From positions 2,418,001-2,482,000 of the forward strand of contig JANCRA010000011.1 of NCBI GenBank assembly GCA_024362935.1: a stretch of 64,000 bases of DNA. The letters run 5' to 3'. The notes below the pieces were generated by a model. It had not been told where the DNA came from, made no database searches, and worked only from the letters and a program-made list of their open reading frames with translations. Positions 22,076 through 36,639 of the stretch are shown one piece after another. The translations under genes were made by a program, and so were the position numbers. Each line of letters begins with the position of its first letter. The first letter of the stretch is position 1. The stretch comes from Setophaga petechia (lineage: Eukaryota > Chordata > Aves > Passeriformes > Parulidae).

Positions 22076-25000
22076 AGGTAAAGGAAAGGTTTGACTGGAA
22101 GAAATAATTTTCCAGTAGAAAACAAATACAATGTGAAGTCTTTCAGTGACATTTCTCTACCACCAAAATAATCTTACATGAAGAAATTTTCAAATCTTGC
22201 TGAAATTCCCCAATCCATGATCTGACTTTAGATATAGCTGCAAAAATAGTGAAATTAGGATAACTTTTAATGACAGTGTTTTGACTTAGTAAGGTCTTTC
22301 CTTTCTTTTCTTTCTTTTTTTTTTTTTTCTTTCTTTTTCTTTTCTAAAGTACAAGTTCAGTCTCTGGTCTCCGAGGAAACATTCCTTCTCTACCACACAA
22401 GTGGTAAATAAAATCTACAAATAAATTCTATTTCCCCAAATGTATAGGATACAAAAAAATGTATTCATTAGTGTGAGATATAAAAATGTAGACTCACACT
22501 TCTGAAATCTACGGCTGTTCCTTTCACACTTGTGCCAAAGGCAAACAAACATAATTCTCCCTGGCAGCTGGACGACATTCCAAACAGCCACCACATTAAT
22601 TCACTCACCTCCATCAGCCTCCGCCTGCAACCTGCACAGCTTGCTGCCAGGAAGCCTGGCAATAAATTCCAACTCTAAATACCAAACAAGGTAGAAAATG
22701 CCATACAATGCATTATTCCAAAGGACAAAAATGGGCTTGCATGATAGGGATACTGAGCAAGGGGCTCTTCCACTGCCTTTCGGAGTTCTCCTTATTGCCC
22801 TTGTGGAGATTGGCAGCTGCCACAGAAACTGTAGTTTTGCACTAACAATCGAATTCTGGATTTTTTACTCAAAATTTCAGTCATTTTTTAATAACAATCA
22901 ATAGCTAGATGTTTGGTTAAAACTGAAATTTTGTATGTTGATGATACACAAACTAATGTTAACACCTGATGTGATAGTGAGGGGTCAAGCCTGGAATTGC
23001 TGTGTATTCAACTGCTTCTGGAGAAGGATGTTGTGGACACTGTGCTGCAGCTCTGCAACATCTCTTAGTGAGGCTTTTTATTTTCTCTCCAACAAACTAT
23101 ATATGAAAAGGCAGGTAAGTACCAAATTATAACAGCATCTATGGTTATAGATTATGTTTATTTATATATATATATTCGTTTTGGTTTGGGTTTTTTGTAC
23201 CATGTATGTACACAAAACTTTTCCATTTTTCTCTTGGTCTTTAAGTTGTTTTTCTTTTAATTTCAAGAAAAAGCCCAAGAACTAAAACTAAGTCTGTTCT
23301 TGGAGAAACAGAATGCACCTTTCTCACCTAACTGCAACTGCAAACAAAATGGCCACCATCTCAGGAAATGGATAATTTTTCATCAAGTTAAAGGTAGAAT
23401 ATGCAATAAAGGCATCACAAATTCAAAGATGTTCAAACATGGGCTAGTTCTGTGGCTTTTTTTGTGTTCAAATTTTTCAGAAAAGCTGTATTTAATTCTG
23501 AAATGAAATTAACACAGTATGTTAATTTTGTTTTCCCTGAAATAATTTTCAGGAGTTCAACCTAAAAGAACACCCTGCAAACTAAGTATTCCAACTTCTT
23601 GGGTTCTATGAGGATGAAGATCTGAGAGGGAAAATTCAACAGAGCAGCTGTCAAAAAAGGTTATTGCTTTGGCTTAAGATTGCACTCAGCACACAAATTA
23701 CCCATTCTGTACATTCCAGCCAGAACTAAGTGGAATAAAATAAAAGTAAAGGAATAAAATCATTCTCAGAAATGCAACAGGCATTTGAACTCTCAGAGAA
23801 GTTTTACTCTGTGTTTTGAGCAAAGTTGATGACAATAATTTCATGCAAACTGCTTCCACACGTTAGTTTTACTAACTTTGTGTTAGTTCACTGCATCTAG
23901 GGATGGTAAAAAGCTCCCTCTGTTTGATTGTCTTCTATCTCGACTTTATCTTTTTAGAGTTTTGCAAAGCTGATAAAAATACAAAAGTTCACACAGAAGA
24001 ATTTATTTGGATTTCAGTCAAAGCTTTGATAAAATGAGCTTCTGTATCAGCAAAAGTAGCTCATTTTTGAACAACAGGGTAAGTAATTCTTGAAAAGTTA
24101 TTTACACTTTAGAGAAGCATTACTTGGGAAACCCTTACACCCTGTAGATCTATGCACTTTTCATGCATTCTTTGAGGGAGCATTTACTCCCCAGTACAAC
24201 TGTGATGTATTTTCAGTGCTTCTTTTTGCAGAATAGAGAGGTCGTTCAGATGATCTTAACTTTTTCTTGCTGTTTTTGAAGTTGCACTAGGATCTCTACC
24301 TGTAGGCTCTTTACTATGTTGAGTGACTGTCATTTCTGTAGAGTTAGAGCTGCTATGAGCTTTCTAATACAAATTGAATTCAAACCTCTTTACTCCTCCT
24401 GCCCAATTCTATTTGCACTATATTTTCTGCCACAGGATCCTTGCCTGAGATGGAGTTATTTTCCATAGGTTACAAACTGTGCAAATGTCTCCCTTAGTTT
24501 GTTTTTTTTTTTTTTCCCAACGTAGTTGAATTATTTTCCTAATATAATTTTGGTTTAGTTTACTCTCCACTAGGACTGATACTTTCTGGTTACATGCTTT
24601 TCTTCTTTGTGATTTTATTCATCTCAGAATAATTTACACTGTTCTGTGGACTTCCTAAAATAGCAGTGTAGTGTAAGGAGCTATAGGGTCAACAGGTCTT
24701 GCTGTAATGTCTTCCTAGACAGGGACTAAGTGCTTCAGTCCTTTCACATTTAAAACTACTGTTGACCTCAACAAAGCATAAGGAGATAGTTGGATTTAAC
24801 TGTCTTCACCTCAAAAAGGACATGCACTGAGCAGAGAGACAAAATTGGCTAGGAGAAATACACTTTATCTGCACTTGCAAGTCTTCCAGTGCTTCATTTT
24901 TTTCATACCAGCTGCTGAGCTTTAAATGGCTTTGCTTTCAGGGGTTTTTCTGAGTTAATTTTTCTTTACAGAAATGACACCACTGTGCTGTATTTTTGCT

Positions 25001-28000
25001 TTACCTTCTTAGTGGAGATTTACAATCCAAATTCCAGAACAAGAATTGCTTTAGACTGGGGGGATGGTGGTGCTCAGTTTTGAAAAGTCTCAAGATTTTA
25101 TCTTGAGTTTCAATATTTGCTTCTTCCTTTATAACTGCCATTCTTGGATGTGAATGAACCCATGACCGTTTTAAGCTGTTTTTCCTTTGTGTGCGTTTCT
25201 ACCCCTCACATTTGTAACATCTAAAAACATAGATTTTGATAAAAGATTTGAAGTTTTAAAATTGCATCTTATTTTTTCTGGAACTGAAGATTTTTTAAGC
25301 CAGTCTCATTTTTGACATCTCTAGGATGCCAGTTTTAGGGTTAACAAAACTATATGCTTCAACGTGATTTGAAACCCAGGGATTTAACAGAGCCTTAAAG
25401 AACATCTGACAAAAAAAGACAGAAAAGGGAAAAAGAAGAAAACATCACACGCACATACAAAACTGAAAAAGACCCTTTTAAAAAATGTATTTATAATTCA
25501 GTTAGTATTTAACAGGGATAAAATGAAGATCCTTGTTTTTCATTTTCAATTACTTTCCTATCATATCTGCTAAATTTACAGGTCAGAATTTTTTTTCCAG
25601 CTGGCAACCTGCAGCTTCCACATGAGATTTGAAAGTAAAAAATATTCATTCTGCCTCATAGGTCACTGATGGTAATAAAGATTCCACAATAGGAAATTAG
25701 CTGACAATTTGGTTGATGATGTACAAAACAGAATAGAAGCCAGCTCACCCTCCCAGAGCTCCTTGGCTCTACAGAGCTAACAATAGTAAAAACAGGCTTT
25801 TGGTCAGAAAAACAAGCAGCTCTAATTCCAGGGTATTCCAGCAGGGAGCTGCTCCTTTGAGTGTGCTCTTTAACGCTGCTGCCCGTCACTCTGCTTTAAA
25901 CTGCCGGTGCTCAGCTGCACCACCAGCCACCAGGGCAGGGAAAGGAAAAAACAGAGATACCAGGTTTTGGGTGGTAAGGTCCCTCAAACTGAAATGCCAG
26001 CAGAGACAAGATGTGCTCTGTTCCGCTGGAATTAGTCACTGGAGCAAACAGGACTCAGCTCTCCTGAGCGGCTGCATGACAGCTGGGATTATCTCCTTCA
26101 TGAACAAGAGCTGGTGCTTTTCTTTCTTCCTGTACCTGATAAAGAAATTGCAGTCACTTTAAGAAAGAAGTATTCCTACACCCAGGATCTCTTTCTTATA
26201 TGATCTCTACATAGAAATTCATCTGTATCAAAGAATCTTCATTAAAATGCTTGTGGCTCTGTCTCTTATTCGTCCCCAGAGATGAGGAAGAACAAGGCAT
26301 AAACAAGGACTACAAGTTTAATTTTGTTCACAGTCTGTTCCCTGGGTAGAGCAACTACGTGCATGAGCAGCTTATAACCCTTAGAAGGTTAAAATCTTGC
26401 CTGTGGCAAGGATTACTTTAGTGAAAATGCATTAATAACATGGGTTTGTCTGCAATGATATAGTCATGTGTCTGACTCAATATTATTACCAAGAATAATT
26501 AACTCAGCAACGGGGAAAACACACATGTACACAAATGAGGTGCTGATGTTCATGAGATAACTTTCATTTATCATGAACTGTCTCACCTGCCTCCTGTTCT
26601 GTATACCACCTTGGCCTCTGAGACTAATGTGAAACAGCTTGAAACACATTAAGAACCAAACAACCAAAAATGTATATTTCCAGATAGAGGTTTCCTTTCC
26701 TCTTCGGAGGTGGAAGAAGCATAGGTCTTGGATAAAGTGGTATTTAGTGTTGCATCTGGGATAGATTCAATGGGGGGAACAGTGAAAGAGAGGGAGAGCA
26801 CTAGAGATGACAGCCTGCAAAATTTTGGCTTTATAAAACATGGAGTGGCTATTTTCAGGTTATTTTAGAGGATTTTTGTACCACAAAGAGTTTTATATTA
26901 AGATGTTTAAGAGTTTTCTATTAATACAACTCATGCAATATCAGAAGCCTGATTTAGTGAAAATACATTCAGAATAAAATAATATTTAACATTCAGATGC
27001 AAGGCTTCAGTACTATATATCCCAGCCTTTTGGAACACATTGCATTTGTAAACCCAGTGAAAAATCACAGATGTCTGTCATTGAACGAAATTAACTTTAT
27101 CCAGTTTGTTTCTTCCTACAAAAGTAGACAACCATATCATTCCTTCTGGGCATTTGCCAAATCCTTTGGGATAATTGGATAGAGATGCCGTGGAGTTGTG
27201 AACAGTTGTAGTTCTGCTGTTGACCTACAGTAGCTCTGTTTTATTTCTTTTTTCTGGTGTGAACCTTCCTTGAGGAATGCCTGCTCTGTGGATTTTGTCT
27301 TCTCCTTTCTGATAGATTTCTGGATACCATGTTGACTTGGAGTGCAATGGAACCATCTGAAGAGACATTACTGGCTGCAGGAGGATCCCTGGAGAGACTG
27401 ACACACAGATTGCCCTCAAATATCTGCTGAAGCAGCAGGAGACATTCTTGTAACAGGCAAGAAGAGACTGGTGTGGTGCAGCATTTCTTAACAAAGAAGC
27501 TGGAAAAGAGGAATCCCTTTCTGCTTCCAACAGAGGAAAGGGAAACCTTGCTTCACTTCTGAAAGCAAATAAAAATGCCAGCTCTAGTAAAATCATCTTT
27601 TACAGAGCTACAGCCCTGAGTCAGGTAATATTCCTTTGATGTCAAACGACAACATTGGGAATTTTCCTCCAGTAAGGTTACAGAATTTGGCCTATTTAAA
27701 ATTACTAGATTATCCTTCAATTTGAAATCAGTTTTTTGCAAGACAGATTGGTCTTTTACATTTATTCTAATGCATAGAGGAAATTAGATTAATTCATTAA
27801 TCTCTAGGTTTCACTTTGGGTTTTTAAATCCTATGAATCAACTATTAGGGCATTGTTTTGATATCATTTTAGCAAACATTCTGAATCCCAGAAAAGTTCA
27901 TCCCCTGGCAATCTTTTTTCCTAAAGGATCTTAATACTATTGCAAAGGAATCAAAAACCATTTAGGAAGTTTTACTTGAGACCACAAATTTTGTGGAGGC

Positions 28001-28014
28001 ACAATTTCTCCAAG
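22076..28014. other. Intergenic, AT-rich, no gene seen
   Basis: Six kb without a recognisable gene. It contains a pyrimidine tract (22296-22345), a T14 run (24502-24515) and a slightly GC-richer islet near 25850-25950. Open frames at 25800-26162 (plus) and 27225-27596 (minus) were read and look like chance. Confidence 0.6.
22296..22345. repeat. Pyrimidine tract (T/C-rich)
   Basis: About 50 bases almost purely T and C, with CTTT units around a T14 run. Confidence 0.95.
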
Positions 28015-28140
28015 TGATTAGCTAGAGGCCAAATTCTCCAAATCCTAAAATCACATGTGTATTCCTTTCACTTGAAAAGGACTCCCACTTTGAAGGACTT
28101 TTCATGCAAACAGGGATCTGCAGGATTTGGCCTTTTGTGG
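28015..28140. repeat. Old amniote interspersed repeat fragment
   Basis: GAGGCCAAATTCTCC, CTTGAAAAGGACTCCCACTT and CTGCAGGATTTGGCC occur in the order typical of an old repeat frequent in bird and reptile genomes (ending 'gcaggatttggcc'). The family name is uncertain. Confidence 0.45.
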
Positions 28141-29814
28141 CAGGGCTGATATCATGGCTTTGCTGTGTGTAGTTAAACAGAATTTTTTTTAAAGGGTTCA
28201 TCAGGAAAGTGGAAACAGATTTTCCTCAACTAAATGTTTATGGTTGAATTTAAAAATGCTGCCCTTGTCAGAGGTTAAACTGTTCCCTGCCTCTCTCTTA
28301 TAAGCATTTTAACTATCTACATTAAATAGTGTGAATAGTAAGTACAAGGAATAAGGGCACAATATAAGTACAAGAAAGAGTGAAACAAAAGGGCAGTTTC
28401 ATGGTCCCTGTTAAAACACACTTAAAGTCCCTCCAGCTGCTAGTGTTTAACCAACAAAAAGTATGGTTTTGCACCAAAACACCAATCTGTTCTGTGAATT
28501 AAAGCATTTAGAAGGGCTTAGTAACAGAGGTAAGCACTTACATATATGAACAAAATCAATGGCTCTATATGTATCAATGCAGATAATGTTTCAAAACTGG
28601 GGGAAAAGGTGTATAGAATAACTGGACATGGGTCTGGTTAGAAATTGATCCAAGAAAAGCCCAAATACCTGAACCATTGTGGTAAAATAAATAGAAGTGT
28701 GTACACATAGAAGTGGAATTATAGAAACGAAGCCAAATTTCTAATTCCATAGCATCCCTTTCCATCCTGTTGGACAGGAATAAAAATCTGGCAGCTTAGA
28801 CCTATCTCTCTTGCTTGCTTTCTCAAAGGTCATGACTTTTTTTCTGCATGGAGAGAGTTGGAACTTTTTCCCATGAGGGTGTAGCTAGAAATGCTGATAT
28901 ACACACCAGTGAACCTGTTGTGCCTCATGTCCTCTCTTTTTCAATATCAATATATTCTATCAGTAATGCAGCAGCCTCATTAGCTACAGAGATCTAACTG
29001 TGTCATGAAAGGCCTAAGGAAAACAAAAATATGTCTTCCAGCCAGGAGTGCCTGTTTCCAACATTTGTTTCCAACCTGCCAGGTGCTTCATACATATATG
29101 GTGCATCTCTTCCCTAACAACACCTATAAATAAGAGGGTGCTGACCTTAGTCAATATCTGTTCTTTTAAAAAAATTACTCACTGCCTTATTCTTCTGCTT
29201 TTCTTCTACTTATTTTCTTTCTGCTTTTATCTAGTTTGCCCTAGAGTTTCCTTTAGTTTCTTCCTACTGTTCTAGATTTCTTGCCCAAATTTTGTTACAT
29301 TTTCATTTCCTTAATAATTTTCTTCTTTTCAATTCTATTTTTGCTCTATTTGCAGTTTGCATGTCACTTCATTAGCTCTCCCTATCAAGTTTTTATTCTA
29401 TATTCTGTTTTACTTTTGTTCCACATTTCATAGACTCTCTCCTGACTGCCCTTGCTTGGTTTCATTCATCTGCACATCTTTTTTTCTGCCTAGCTCCTTA
29501 TTTCCTTTTTCTAGCTCATGCTCCCCTTCACTGCACCTTTATGCTCACATCCCACCTGTAAATGAAAATCCTGACAGAACAGTATGGACATAGCTCAGTC
29601 AAGACTAGAAGATATTCACACCTTATTATTATCTTTCCCTGCAAATGATGTGAAGAGAATTAACTGCTCATGGAATCAGTGAGGATTTCCCTTAATGTGG
29701 CCAAATCTGTGAAAACTTTTTGGATAGTAAATGGGACAGTTTGAATGCTAGCCAGTAACAGGGATGCACAGGTAGAGCTAGAAGGAGCTGCTTTTTGAGA
29801 GCTTGTCAAGGAAA
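28141..29814. other. Intergenic, no gene seen
   Basis: AT-rich with a pyrimidine-rich part at 29160-29530. Open frames there (29048-29275 and 29357-29593) consist of Leu/Phe/Ser runs caused by the T/C bias. Confidence 0.6.
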
Positions 29815-30060
29815 TGAAAAAAATTTTGTCCAAACACAAAAAATCCCACCAACCAACCAAATCCTCCTCCCAAACAAAAAAGCCCAAACCAAACAAAAAA
29901 AAAAAAAAAAAAAAGAAAAACCCCCCAAAAATCAAAAAAGAAAAAACCCAAAACCACAAAAAAACCCCAAAACCCAAAAAAATGTAAAAAAACCCCCAAA
30001 AACTAAACCCACCAAAAAAAAAAAAAAACCAAACAAGAATTTAACCAATCAAAAAAAACC
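29815..30060. repeat. A/C-rich low-complexity tract
   Basis: About 245 bases made almost only of A and C: an A20 run at 29895-29914, then A(5-8) runs broken by C(2-6). The opposite strand shows repeated G runs in a T background. Apparent open frames of Lys/Pro/Gln (plus) or Phe/Gly/Trp (minus) are composition artefacts. Confidence 0.95.
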
Positions 30061-33000
30061 TACAACACACCTAAAAGCCTCAAACCAAAATCATAAGAGA
30101 GGTAGCAAGCAGACATTATTGACTGTAGACTCTTTTCTGTCTCTAGAGTGCTTTTTATACCAAAGGAGCAATAACCCCTAAATAAAAAGTCCTTACCCTA
30201 GAAAACTCACAACTTACCATATTTTTTTTAATTTGCTTTATGTTCCTTGTATTTCTTCAATGTCTTCACATTATTTCTTCCCATTTAAGTTTCCTATGTT
30301 ATGTTTTGAGATGTTTCCTCTTACACCAATAGTTGGTGCCCTGCTTTTCTCCTGTGCCTTTTGTGTGCAGCCCTCTCTGTCTCTCTGGACCACTCCTGTG
30401 GATCCTTCTCCTTCCTGTGTTCGTGACTCTCACTCTTCATGTGCTCTCTTTGTATTAATCTTTTAACCCAGCTATTTCATCATACTATCAACACCTCAAA
30501 GATCTTCTCTGCTAGCTTCTCCCCACATGACAAATTATATAGTCATGCCCTGCTGGCATAGCCACAGAAACTCTCTCCTGCTTTCATTGCACATGCTCTT
30601 GTTCTCTCCTATGCACACACATTGCACCAGCGCTTCAAAACTAAACCAAATATGTGGATATATGAAGATTTTTCCCTGTATGTCCTTGTCATGTAGGCTC
30701 AAAAGCTGCTTAACAGGTTCTTGCCAATTTATGTGGGAATTGTAATATAACCTCCTTCTAAAATATGTTTAATTTTTCTTCCCCACTTCCTTCTAGTTCA
30801 TTTTTTAACATGTGCAGACAACCTCCTTCTCATGTATTTTCTCCTTTCATGATGAATCCATCCTCAGATAACTTTAAATAAAGATGTTCATATTTTGAGT
30901 GATAAGGCATCAGCTGGACTGAAAGTAGTTGAGTGAGTGTTGTGGGAGAGAGATTTGTTTGCTCCTCTACTTTGGAAAATCTCTCCAGATTTTCTTAGGA
31001 GAGGATTTTAAATTTTTTATCCCTGAAAGAAATAAACGAACATGTTTATTTTGAAAAGTAGAATTTTGGTAACCTCTTACTGAACAACAGGGTTGGAAGA
31101 GTAACCTTACTTGATCTTAGCAGGAAACTCGTTTGACTTTTCAGAGGGCAATACTTATAGCATGCTCTTATCACACTTGATTTTGGGGTTTTTTTTTACT
31201 TCAGGCATGCTAGAGAAGACATTTAAAACTAAGGTAAGAGCAGTTTCATGACAGAAGTAGAGTTCCTCAAAGCAGTGCAAAAAAGAACAACCTCAACTAC
31301 TGATTCTCATGTGACTTATGACTGAAGTGTAAAGAATACAATGCTGCCAACCCTTCTTCGGGTCTAGGTAAGTGGCACAGAAAGGCTGACACACATAGAG
31401 AATCTGATTTTATCAGGACTTGGGGAAAATTATTTTAACTTTTCTCAAAGTAATTTTCCCTGCTCTTGCCCACCAGGCTAATGACAGTATGGAGACATGA
31501 CTGCCAACCTTTGTGCTGGAGCCATTTTTTGCAGCCTGCCTGCCGGCCCACAGAGCTCTCCCAGTGCTGCAGCTGCAATGAGGGAAGGCAAGCACTTGCA
31601 GAGGTCATGGTGCAGCCTGGCTGGGCCCTGTGCCCGTGTGAGCAGAGCCCCAGCACAAGGCACACCCTGGCTACCCACTGGAGATAGAGGTGTACTCAAG
31701 GTGTACTTTGCCAACAGCCCTTCAGAGCTGTGGCTCTTGGCCTCTGCAATGTTCCCCTCACCGAGGCCCTCTCAGCTCCCATGAGACTTCCATTTGTTGA
31801 TCACTGAGGTACTTAAAACCTGAATCTTGACTACTCTTTATCAGACCTGTCCATTGTCCTCTCTATTCAAGGCCTGCACCAGGCAGCTAAACCCTGTGAT
31901 CCAACCTACACATGCCTCAGGCTGTTCTCAGGCTCCCCACTCAACCTAATATCAATCAATCTTACTCCTCAGCTTTACTGGGAAATTTTTACAAGGAAAA
32001 AGGAACTATTCTGATCTTCAGACTGCAGTTAGACTTACTGGTGGGTACGCACATGCTCAGTGTGTCCCAGGGGTTTCAAGTCCTCAGATCAAAAATGGAC
32101 ATCTGATTAAAATACAAGGCAACCTTCTTCTGTACAGGATGCTGAAGTTTCTTCCTAATAATGGACAATGGAGGAAGCAATGGAACTGAGGGGGAAAGTA
32201 ATATGTACTGAGAACCCAATTTAATCTGGAGTTCCTATGCAGATCTATTGCTTTCTTAGTTTCAGGATCTCCATAGTGTTTCCAAATCATCATGCCAGCC
32301 AGGGAAGTTCTCAATGCCTATCAGCAAGCAATGCTGAAAGACCTGCACCTTACTTGTGCCTCAGGAAAGTCAGCGCTTTTGGTCTTACAAATAAAGCAGG
32401 AGTAGAAGTCAGATAGACTTGGACAGCAACTCTGAGAGCATGTGCTTGTCTTCCAGCCAGCTTTGGCCACTCTTTGGTAGCAATTGAAGCAAACTATCAA
32501 TTAAGTGTTTGTATCATTTCATAATGAAATACCATCACATTCTAAGCATCAAGTTGTTATTTGCATAAAATGATGTCACACTGTTCTTACAGTCACCTAA
32601 TTTCTCTTATGTTAAGCAGTTTCCAGGCTGATTCAGCCATATGCCAGTCATGCCACAGAACAGACTCCTGTCCAGTGGTCTTTGTTTCAGGCTTGATACT
32701 GCTTTGGTTTGAAATCTTCATAGTAGTGGCTTCCTCTTCTATTATGTGCATGAGAAAGCAGGCATGCACAGTGTCACTGACTTCTGACCCCACAGAAAGC
32801 CCCACAAGATCAATGTTTAGTCTCATGCATTAAATAATGCTCACAAGCCTAGGACATGCCTCCAGTGGTGATGAAGAAACTTGTGCCTGATCTGGCATGA
32901 CTGATAAGTGGTAGAAATGTGCCTGAACAAACGAGTTCTGCCTTACCCCATGCTCTGCCAGCCCCTGTCTAGCTCATTTGCACAGCAGGGCTCTGTGCCA

Positions 33001-36000
33001 TGCCAGCTGCTGACGTGGCTCCCTGCGAGCTGAGGGATCACTGCTGGGCTCAGTGAGAGACAATGCTAACGAGCTCTGACTCCCAGGGAGTGGTGGTGCC
33101 CAGGAGGAGGACGTGCAGAGGACAGGAAGAGGCTGACTGACTCTCTTTTTTTCCATTGCATTCTCATTTTATATTCTTATCATCTTACATATATTTAATT
33201 ACTTATATTTATGCTTTTCATTACTATTTTGTCTCATTTCTCTTATTAGATTATAAAAATATCTATTGATATTTACTCCAAGAATCTTGAATTCATGGGA
33301 AACCCTTGGTGCAGCTACTGAAGAAAGATGCTATACAAAGAAAACTTCAGCATAATGCTGCCATCACATCTCTCAGGGAACATACCTCACATCTTTAAAT
33401 GCAATGACTAAAATCAATGGGCAAGTAAATAATATGATGCACTTGAAACAGAATTGGGGCATTGCACTGAGGACAGAAATGTTCCATAGCTTTTTTGGAA
33501 GAGTGTCTGGCCATAGAGTTGTGTGTGTAAGTTTAGGTGTAGAAAGTCAGAGAAAACTTTTAACAAAAGCTTCTGACTTTGCAAAGCAATTCTACTTTTG
33601 TATAACAATAACTAATTTTTACCATAGAAGTCCTGCAGCATGAAAACAGTGAAAATGAGCAAGAAGTACTCTTACAGATAGAAAATCCATTCATATACCA
33701 TTTTTAACCAGGGATTTTAAAAAAGCTTCTGGTCAATATATGTGCAAAGTGGATAGTTTTCCTTTTTTTTTTTTTTTTTTTTTTTGTTCTTATACAGATG
33801 GTTTCAAGGCAGAGATTTGGAAAATATCTGAAAACAAACTTCACAAGACAAAGATTTACAAGTGCTTGCATCTAGATTTCTGATAGGGTAGCCAGACATC
33901 AGGGAAGAATTTTGCTTGCTTCTCAAAAATATTGGAGCTATCAAGACAAATTGGGCACAGAAGATAGTGTATGTAAGGGCAGTTGGATGACTGAAAATAG
34001 AAACTCTTAAGAATAACACGGAGCCATTTTGGAAGAGAATTTGTGTCTGGAGAGCACAGCAGACTGGCCAAACTATATCAAGGATATCCAGGAACCTGGT
34101 AAGCAGATGTGAGGCATGTGGGGAAATGTGGTCCAAACAGCAAAAGAGGCTATGAAAAACTGCAACATCCCTAGCAGGCCTTGGAGCATAGTAGGAATGG
34201 ACCTTCTGAGAAAATGCACCAAAAAGTTATAATTTTGAGCTAGAAGATTGTAAGTATTTGTACATTTCTTTTAAATGTGAAGTTAAAGCACTCTCACAGC
34301 TGAGTGTAAATTTAACTCATATTCCTTTATTTTCGAGCTCACGTTGTGAATTGAACTGTTTTCCAACTGAGAGATGGTAATTTAACCCAGGAATGTGTTA
34401 GCTTGAGTGGTTGCTATGACCTCACCAGAGTGTGAGACCCTATCTCTGCAAAAGGCAAAGAAAAAATACAGCCAGCCCTTCCTGGATAAAGAAATAACGT
34501 GTACCAAGAGCCTGAACAGCATCCTGCTGCTGCACTCAGTGTTGTCTGCATATTTCTACATTCACAGCCCCACCATCACTGTCACTAGTGGTGGTGAGAG
34601 GACGAGGAAGAACAGTGCATGTGAAAAGATGAGAACTCACTACAACAAAAACCCTGACTGCCTTCTAAGCAGGAGACTTTGTTGTAACTGGAGATCTCCC
34701 CAGAACAAACTGTAACCTTGAAAAAACTCAGGGCATAGAAAAAGGAAATTCTTGTCTATAGAATACAGCAGTGGGCAAGCATGTGCTTCTCTGAGACATT
34801 ATTACAACACTGGGTCATTGACATTGCTATGAAGGAGAGTAAGATCCACCTTCACTGAGATATGATCAGCACTGCATTGAGAAACTACAGCCACCGGAAG
34901 GATTGACTGCAAGACAGCCTCCTGGCACTGTCAGAAGATAAACACTCATTAAACTCCTACGGGGTATATCTAAGACCCTGTGCTACAGCACAGTGTGGAG
35001 CAACACCTCTCCAAGCCCCGAGGAAAATATCTTAGATCCTACACACAGTTAAGAAAAGAGAAAGAGACAGATGAGTGTGTTAAAATATGTATGATGTTAA
35101 TGAATTTCAGACTTCAAGGGTGTGTAACAGAATGCTAAGCACATAAATTGGCTGTGGTAGTTGCAATTAATTTTGGTATCTTTAATAAATGCAGTAAATG
35201 GAACATTAGTATAAGTATAATTCCTATGGAGACATTGTCACAAGTTTATTTACTGTATAAAACATGCCCATTTTTACCCTGTACTGTTGGCTGATATCAG
35301 CAGTATTTATAAATTGAAAACTCACCTGTGCTGCCTCAATAAAGGCAAAGGAAGCATCAGCAACAATACCTACATGAGATTTTATATAAGTATTTCATGT
35401 AACAGCAGAGACCATACACAGGAAGGAGGTTTAGCATAATGTTCACTAATCTCCTGGGGGTGAGCAGCTGCTTTACATAGGTAGCTGTGCAAGTTACACA
35501 AACTACTGATGATACTGTCTAAAGTGGTGTGAGGATGCTTACTCGTTCTCCAAGATGAAGTGTAAAATTACTTTAAGAAGCTGGTTAGAGAAAACAGCGT
35601 GCAAGGCTGAAGGAATACTGCTAGGCTATCGAATGGTCTTGACTGTCTCACTACCCTTGCTTTAAAACCTGAATGAACCTGGGCTTTCACAGTCAAGCAG
35701 ATTTGGAGAAATCCACCTCCAGACACCTCTTTGCCTCATGCCCTCCTTCCTTACAGTCTTCTGGGACTGGTGATGTTCAGGAAGGGAATGCCAGAGGACC
35801 TCCCTCCTCTTGGCCCACCTCCACAGCACTGTGGAGAGATGGGGAGCAAGTTCTGCTGTGGGTGGGGCTGCCCACCTCTTTCTCTCCTCGCTTCCCTTGG
35901 CCAGTTGACATGCTCTGCAGTGGAGCACCTGGTGCTCAACCCTGTTGCTACTCTAACCATTAAAGCTGTTGCACACAACTACATACTTAGACATATAAGA

Positions 36001-36639
36001 GAGGCAGGGAATGAGTGGAATTTTTTCCTGCACTTGTGTCCAGATATGTTCAGCTTGGATATAATTTGGTCCTACATAAGGAAGCTAAAATATCTTCTGA
36101 AATATTTTTCTTTTTTTTTACTTCTAAGTTACTCAGTACATTTCTAACTTTGACTTAACCTCTGAATATTGATGGTCAGTAACTTCCTGAATATGACCTC
36201 CCAATGAGCACTGAAGCCAGAAAGGATGCAAGGGATCCAGGAGCATGCATGAAGGGTGAGGAAGACTGCGTTGCTGCTACACTTAGCATTGGTAGGACTC
36301 ATGATGGGCTACAGACCATCCTTCATGTTTCCAATCCATAGAGGATGCTAAGGGATTACACAGACTATGAAGAGCCATGGGACTGATTAAAGCACTAGAC
36401 AAAGTTTTATAGCATACTCTAAGAGTTTCATTTGTTGTTTGAGAAAAAAAGAGGCTAAGACTTGAGATGGTCACAGACTGTAAGTATCTATGGCAGGAAT
36501 ATGATTTTGATAATAAGACTTAGTCTAAAAGACAAAGGCATAATAAGATTTAATTGCTGGAAGCTGAATTAAGAGAAATTCAAAATAAAAATAAAGCTCA
36601 AAAATGTAAGGGCAAAGATAGTTTTTCCTTGAAACAATT
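30061..36639. other. Intergenic, no gene seen
   Basis: AT-rich with three GC-richer islets at about 31500-31700, 32940-33140 and 35700-35950. Each islet carries overlapping open frames on both strands without a recognisable protein. A T23 run is at 33763-33785. I could not assign any repeat family to the islets. Confidence 0.55.
33763..33785. repeat. T23 homopolymer
   Basis: Uninterrupted run of 23 T. No polyadenylation signal was seen on the minus strand next to it. Confidence 0.95.

Noticed and set aside
29880..30030. Possible interstitial telomere repeat (CCCCAAAA-like)
   Set aside because: The vertebrate telomere unit is TTAGGG. No such unit or regular period is present.
29660..30181. 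Open frames with Phe/Gly/Trp or Lys/Pro runs
   Set aside because: They are produced by the A/C-only low-complexity tract.
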